From contig NW_025954966.1 of NCBI RefSeq assembly GCF_022376445.1, positions 558,001 through 622,000 on the forward strand: a DNA stretch of 64,000 nt, given 5' to 3'. Source of the DNA: Fomitopsis serialis (Eukaryota; Basidiomycota; Agaricomycetes; Polyporales; Fomitopsidaceae). The notes under the pieces were generated by a model, which saw only the letters and a list, made by a program, of their open reading frames with translations, did not search any database and had not been told where the DNA came from. A program made the position numbers and the translations under genes. This document shows, in pieces, positions 59,659-64,000 of this stretch; the stretch's first letter is position 1; each line of letters begins with the position of its first letter.

Positions 59659-61299
59659 GGACTCAATTTAGGAGCTTCTGTCAGATAATCTTTTGGGGGT
59701 ACGCGCTGTCTTGGTGTAGAGGGAAAGAATCGCTACGGTTTTCCAAATTATTGCAAACACCATGACAGAAGTTCGTACCGACTAGTATGTCAGGGGGGCT
59801 TGGCATTATGCACTATTTCATCGGTACGTGCGTGCTCTCTTCGCTGAACATCATCTCTTCAAGCTGCAGATGGGGGTGAATAGAGTGCTGTAACGGAACA
59901 GGCAATCACAGTGGGTCTGGCCAGATCCTCTCCAAGGTAGCTGAGTGTAAATGCTATGCTGTAAGTATGTCTCGTTTGCGTTGAGCAGTGGTCATCTTTC
60001 CGGGTGAAACCAATCTTGGCCACTAGGGTGGGGATAATCCCCTATGTCGGAATACGTGAGTGCGAGCAATGGCGATGACAGTACTTGTGGGCCTACCATC
60101 AATTGGGGCATCGCGTTGAACAGGATCCAGCATGATTTGTCACTAGAAGTTACAGCGTTGAGAAGAATGCACCATAAGGAGAGTTCGTAGATCCTCGCGA
60201 TGGCGAGGAAGGAACAGAATCAGACGCGAATATGGACGATATTTGGCAATCGCCATGCGACGCTGACAGTGCACATACCTAGACACAACCTAGACACAAC
60301 GGCGAGTTCAATTCGGGTGCTGGAACGATTAGGACGAACCATACCCGCCCTGCAACAAGCGCGGTTGTATAGATGTTCTTTACGAGGGGTGTGATATACT
60401 TGGTGTATGCCCATCGAACCGCCTGCTCATACTCGGTGTGGGGTGGAGCCAGATGTGAAGTCGCACCAAGTGACGAGACTGCGCATTAGTATGGATCAGT
60501 ACGGACTCGAATACATATACCAGAGGCTTACTCGCAGTCCCGATGCAGAAGCAGGTGCAACAGCCCGGTATTGTTCTCCCTAGACGAACCATAGACGCCA
60601 GGCGAGTACTCGCCGATGATGGACACTCCGGCTGCGACGGCCAACTTCACGAGCTGTACGCAAAGCGAACGCGACGTTCCATTACATGACAGTACACCGG
60701 GTATAGATGAAGTTTTCTCGAGAGCAAAGGCTGCAGCAACTGAAAGATGCATTCACTGAGCGTTGAGCTCGTGCAAAAGAACGCACGAACTGCTCCGCAC
60801 CTATGCTCTGGGTATAATCACGCGGTCGAACCCCTCCGGGTGTCCACTAGCTGCGGCATTGTGCCTCGGATTGGAGAGGGCCTGAGCCCTAGCACGAAGG
60901 CCAACGGCTCGCGGTACCTCTGCGGGGTTGCCGTGCGAATGCAGGACAACTACTAGCTTGATCCGTCTTCGGCGCGTACCAAGTGCTGGGGATAACGCGG
61001 ATGGTCGAGCGCTTGAGGATGTCCGATGAAGACTTCTCATGCCAGCGCACGTCGTTCAAAGCACCGTATGTACCACCGCGTAGTACAACCAGCCAGCTGG
61101 CACCCGACAAATTCCCGGTCTTTGACGATCTATGGAAGTACACGCGGTTGAATGAGGCGACAAATTTTGGCATAGGCTCGAGGCTACGAGAGTGAACTGC
61201 TCGTGTTGAACTGGTGCCGGTGAACGAGGAACGAGGTGTATTCGGTAAACACGTATGAAGCACGATCACGTGTAAAAACGCGTCGCCTTGCAGTGCTGG

Positions 61300-61490
61300 T
61301 GTCATGACGTGGCCCAAACGACGGTCCAGCGATTTCCCGGAGGTCGATGCGATGAGCACCTCAACGACCTCATACTACTTCAGTGCCGTCGTGGCGTGTT
61401 CGCGCCTCGGGTGCGCATGCACCTAGGGATGTGCGCTGGTGCGCCAGACCCGCTACTCTACCTCTTCGAGTGTATGTCGTAGAGATGAAG
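61300..61490 (+). pseudogene. Orphan acyl-CoA-oxidase C-terminal fragment
   Basis: The plus strand encodes, partly in two frames, LQCRRGVFALG-type sequence followed by LLYLFECMS. It parallels the segment LPQCERGVLALGCSYAYSC ... VLLDLFEC of the oxidase-like gene at 51.5-53.4 kb. No flanking exons recognised; short and frame-shifted. Confidence 0.45.
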
Positions 61491-62273
61491 AGCATCGCGG
61501 AGCCCAATGAGGACTGGCAAGAAACTGGGTCGTGGGTTTTGGTTGAAAAGAGAGAGTAACGAATGCAATATGTTTAGCCTGTCGCATTCTATGCACCAGT
61601 GCATAGACGACAAAGAGCGCGAAAATTAGCGACGACCCTGGCGTAGATGATGATGACGACGACGATGCAAGGTTCGAGTATGCAGATTGATGCGTCACGA
61701 ACCTGGTTCAAAGTGCAGCAGCCTTTACACGTTCGTAATACGAATCAGGCTGAGGAGTATGGGTCAGTCAGATTAGACTACACCCGAGTGGTACTCACAA
61801 AGCCATTGATGCCCGATGCTACTGCTGGGCGGCGCTCGCGGTAACCTTGGGCTGATTAGCTTCGCGATCGTCGCTGACCAGTAGATGATGGATATCGACG
61901 GTTGTTTAAAGGTAATTAGACAAGGTAGCCACGATGGTACAGCGCAGACTTCGAAATGAAGGGTAGAGGAGTCCCATTGAGAGCTACGACAAGTCATACG
62001 CGTCGCATGTTACCGGGATGGCATTTCACGTCAAGCATCGAGGCTGACGCCTGAGGTGCGGGTCGTTTTCGTTTGTTGTACAATGCATATACTATCACTT
62101 GAGGGTCAGTCTTTTGTATGCTGCAGAATTGTTAACACGATACTAGAGCAGTTTACTTACACTGAGGCCTGGCTCTCGCATCCCACTAAGTTCCGACATT
62201 CTCGACTCCGGTATTTTGACACGTTGACGACATGGCAATCTGCAATGTACGAGAGGCAGAGGTAGTGCACTAG

Positions 62274-62318
62274 AGGAAGGAGGAGGAGGAGGAGGTGGTG
62301 GTGGTGGTGGTGGTGGTT
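62274..62318 (+). repeat. Compound (GGA)n(GGT)n microsatellite
   Basis: About six GGA units run directly into about eight GGT units. Confidence 0.92.
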
Positions 62319-62990
62319 GTGTATTAGGAGACGCACGCGTTGCCGGCGACTGCCGCAAACGCGTCACACTACGTCAATGTCACTGTGTGTGACCGCGCTC
62401 AGCGACAGTAACACTCAGCGCTCAGAGTCTGTCTACGCAGTCACAGTCCTGGTCGGTATGTACTCGGATCCTACATACAACGCTGACAGTGAACTCGCTA
62501 TAGATCAACGTACACAACACCCTATGATAGATGGTGCCTGACTCAGGATGACACGCCATACCGGTGCGGTGGCAGGTTCGCACTGCAGGCTTGATTTTGG
62601 CGCATCGACGACTGGGATGAGTCAGGCCTTTGGCAGGCCTCAAGGCCTCAAGCGCAAGGATTGCATCGTCGGCAACCGAGTAATTGTGGATTTGGGGTGA
62701 TACGAGGTCTGTCCACTCATTTGCTAAGTACATGCAGCGAGTGCCCACGATACCCGAATCTTATCATTTGCCACCGCTGCTTGACAGATCATCGCACACC
62801 GGATGCGGAGACTTGAAAGCTTCTTCGAACCCATGTCCTTCCCCCCGAGAATCATGACAACCGCGCATTCTCCGCCTGCTACTCGCAGGCCCATAAGAAA
62901 CCCTCCCACGGAACCTACTGTCCGGTATCGTGCGTCCAGAGCACTCGCAGCTCTTACTCCAGTCTTCACCATCTCCCGCGCCTTCGACCC

Positions 62991-63674
62991 ATGGATCCCT
63001 CAGCACGTGTCTATTCCCGCTTCAATCTGCGACTGTACGACCTTGTGGTCCTTGTTATCTCCAACAAATGGGCATGGCGATGCCCTACGAGCTCGACTCT
63101 CGTCCCGTTTTTCCACAAGGACTTGGGCGAGAGGGCCCATCTAGACGTCGGTGTCGGTACGGGGTATTATACTGCGAAGTCCGCGCACAACTTGGCCAAG
63201 ACAGAGAACGTCACGTTACTCGACCTCAATGAGGCGACGTTGAGCACGGCGTCCTCTCGTCTGCGTCAGGCGGGATACAGGGGGACCATCGATGAAATCC
63301 ACCACAACGTCTTCCATCCCCTTCCCGACCATCTTCACGGAAAGTTCGACTCCGTTTCCTTGTTCTACCTGCTTCACTGCCTTCCGGGAAGCATGGTCGA
63401 CAAAGGGCCGAAGGTTTTCGCTACTTTGGGAGTGGCACTCCGGCCTGATGGAGTGTTGTATGGCGCGACCATACTGGGACGAGGCCCAGGGGTGGCGCAC
63501 AACTGGCTGGGCAGGCGTTTGATGGGTCTTTACAACAAGAAAGGCATATTCGGGAATGCCGACGACGCCCTCGATGACCTCAAGAATGCTCTGGAGGGTC
63601 GGTTCGAAGATGTTGAGGTGAAGCTCGTGGGGGTCGTAGCTCTATTCGAAGCTCGGCGACCGAAGACAGGGTAG
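62991..63674 (+). CDS. Intronless class I SAM methyltransferase (MT4)
   Basis: A single exon of 227 codons, unlike every other intact gene here. It starts MDPSARVYSRFNLRLYDLVV. Motif I is HLDVGVGTGYYTAKS, followed by VTLLDLNEATLSTAS (acidic strand-2 end), FDSVSLFYLLHCLPGSMVDK, LRPDGVLYGATILG, and the C-terminal LYNKKGIFGNADDALDDLKN, ending VALFEARRPKTG. This matches a small methyltransferase type (YDxxVLxxSNxxxWRCPT ... HLDVGVGTGY ... YLLHCLPG) known to me from both actinobacteria and fungi, often beside metabolite genes. It is not closely related to MT1-MT3. Acceptor unknown. Intact. No introns plus a bacterial-type pattern allow, but do not prove, horizontal origin. Confidence 0.85.
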   Translation: MDPSARVYSRFNLRLYDLVVLVISNKWAWRCPTSSTLVPFFHKDLGERAHLDVGVGTGYYTAKSAHNLAKTENVTLLDLNEATLSTASSRLRQAGYRGTIDEIHHNVFHPLPDHLHGKFDSVSLFYLLHCLPGSMVDKGPKVFATLGVALRPDGVLYGATILGRGPGVAHNWLGRRLMGLYNKKGIFGNADDALDDLKNALEGRFEDVEVKLVGVVALFEARRPKTG

Positions 63675-64000
63675 AATGGTAAGCGGCAATAGACGTCCTC
63701 CAGGCTTTCGAAGCACGTCTCATACCCAGAACAGATCGGAGGAGATGGCGTATGGTACGATAACGGAATGCTGGCTGGTGCTGGGATGGAAGAGCTCCGT
63801 GTTATGTGTGATGTACATGCGATGCTTCGGCGGCGAATTGTGGTTTTGTCGTGTCCGTATTCGGTCTGTATTGGTGAGGTTCAGAGTTCCGTGCTCAAAC
63901 AAGGATATCAATCAGGAACTCTTCCAATTAGACCGCTCAGGCGTGTACGGCTTCCTCGTGCCTCGTGGATCACCACGACCTTATCCTGGAGTCAAGATAA
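63675..64000. other. 3' flank of MT4, nothing recognised
   Basis: No gene or repeat recognised up to the window edge. Confidence 0.35.

Larger units (their letters stand above)
59659..62990. other. Gene-poor stretch with gene fragments
   Basis: About 3.3 kb without an intact gene. Minus-strand pieces at 60.5-61.2 kb (for example LVKLAVAAGVSIIGEYSPGV) look protein-like, but I cannot name them or join them. 61.30-61.48 kb has an acyl-CoA-oxidase-like fragment. Near 61.98 kb a minus-strand frame begins MGLLYPSFRSLRCTIVATL, resembling the N-terminus of another mushroom membrane-protein family, without a convincing continuation. A GGA/GGT microsatellite lies at 62274-62318. Confidence 0.4.

Noticed and set aside
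1..64000. CRISPR arrays, bacterial operons, prophage or viral genes
   Set aside because: No regularly spaced repeats and no such proteins; gene structure is that of a fungus.

Overview
The window looks like a stretch of a mushroom-forming basidiomycete (Agaricomycetes, probably a polypore-type genome). The genes are split by many 45-80 bp GT-AG introns. There are no operons or ribosome binding sites. Two genes encode DUF6534-type seven-helix membrane proteins, a family that is expanded in these fungi. Long gene-poor stretches hold short dispersed repeats, microsatellites and duplicated gene debris. Gene models below were spliced by eye from reading frames, splice signals and paralogue comparison; exon edges are good to a few bases where I give them.

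Layout. 1.6-2.6 kb: a three-exon class I methyltransferase (MT1). 5.0-7.6 kb: a DHA1-type MFS transporter. 9.9-11.3 kb: an unnamed membrane protein. 12.0-15.4 kb (minus): debris, namely a mitochondrial carrier relic (oxaloacetate/isopropylmalate carrier type), a kynurenine-aminotransferase-like pseudogene (AT1) and an MFS fragment. 16.5-18.5 kb (minus): 2-isopropylmalate synthase copy 1. 20.9-28.9 kb: DHA2-type MFS, short-chain dehydrogenase (SDR1), 3'-truncated aminotransferase (AT2) and methyltransferase MT2. 30.2-32.4 kb (minus): DUF6534 protein. 33.7-35.3 kb: an SDR relic and a MITE-like element with long terminal inverted repeats. 35.9-37 kb: decayed gene of unknown kind. 37.5-39.0 kb (minus): isopropylmalate synthase copy 2, broken. 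39.8-41.7 kb: intact aminotransferase AT3. 42.7-44.4 kb (minus): FMN-dependent alpha-hydroxyacid dehydrogenase. 45.2-47.2 kb (minus): second DUF6534 protein. 48.1-51.35 kb: ketopantoate-reductase-like gene enclosed by 0.5-0.6 kb inverted repeats. 51.5-53.4 kb (minus): acyl-CoA-oxidase-like gene. 55.6-57.5 kb: monocarboxylate-type MFS. 58.6-59.7 kb: methyltransferase MT3. 63.0-63.7 kb: intronless methyltransferase MT4.

Two themes stand out. First, segmental duplication: 13.1-15.4 kb is an inverted, deletion-eroded copy of 20.9-27.8 kb; the isopropylmalate synthase block of about 1.4 kb is repeated in direct orientation at 16.66-18.06 and 37.65-39.02 kb; the SDR block recurs at 33.7-34.6 kb. 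Most copies carry different lesions, so at most one intact aminotransferase and no undamaged isopropylmalate synthase remain in the sequence as given.

Second, gene content. Isopropylmalate synthase, an OAC1-type carrier relic, a PLP aminotransferase, a 2-oxo-acid (ketopantoate-type) reductase, a 2-hydroxyacid oxidase/dehydrogenase, an acyl-CoA oxidase, a monocarboxylate-type transporter, other MFS exporters and several methyltransferases could together handle branched C5-C7 2-oxo, 2-hydroxy and amino acids. That they form one pathway is inference; no polyketide synthase, NRPS or terpene synthase core was seen.
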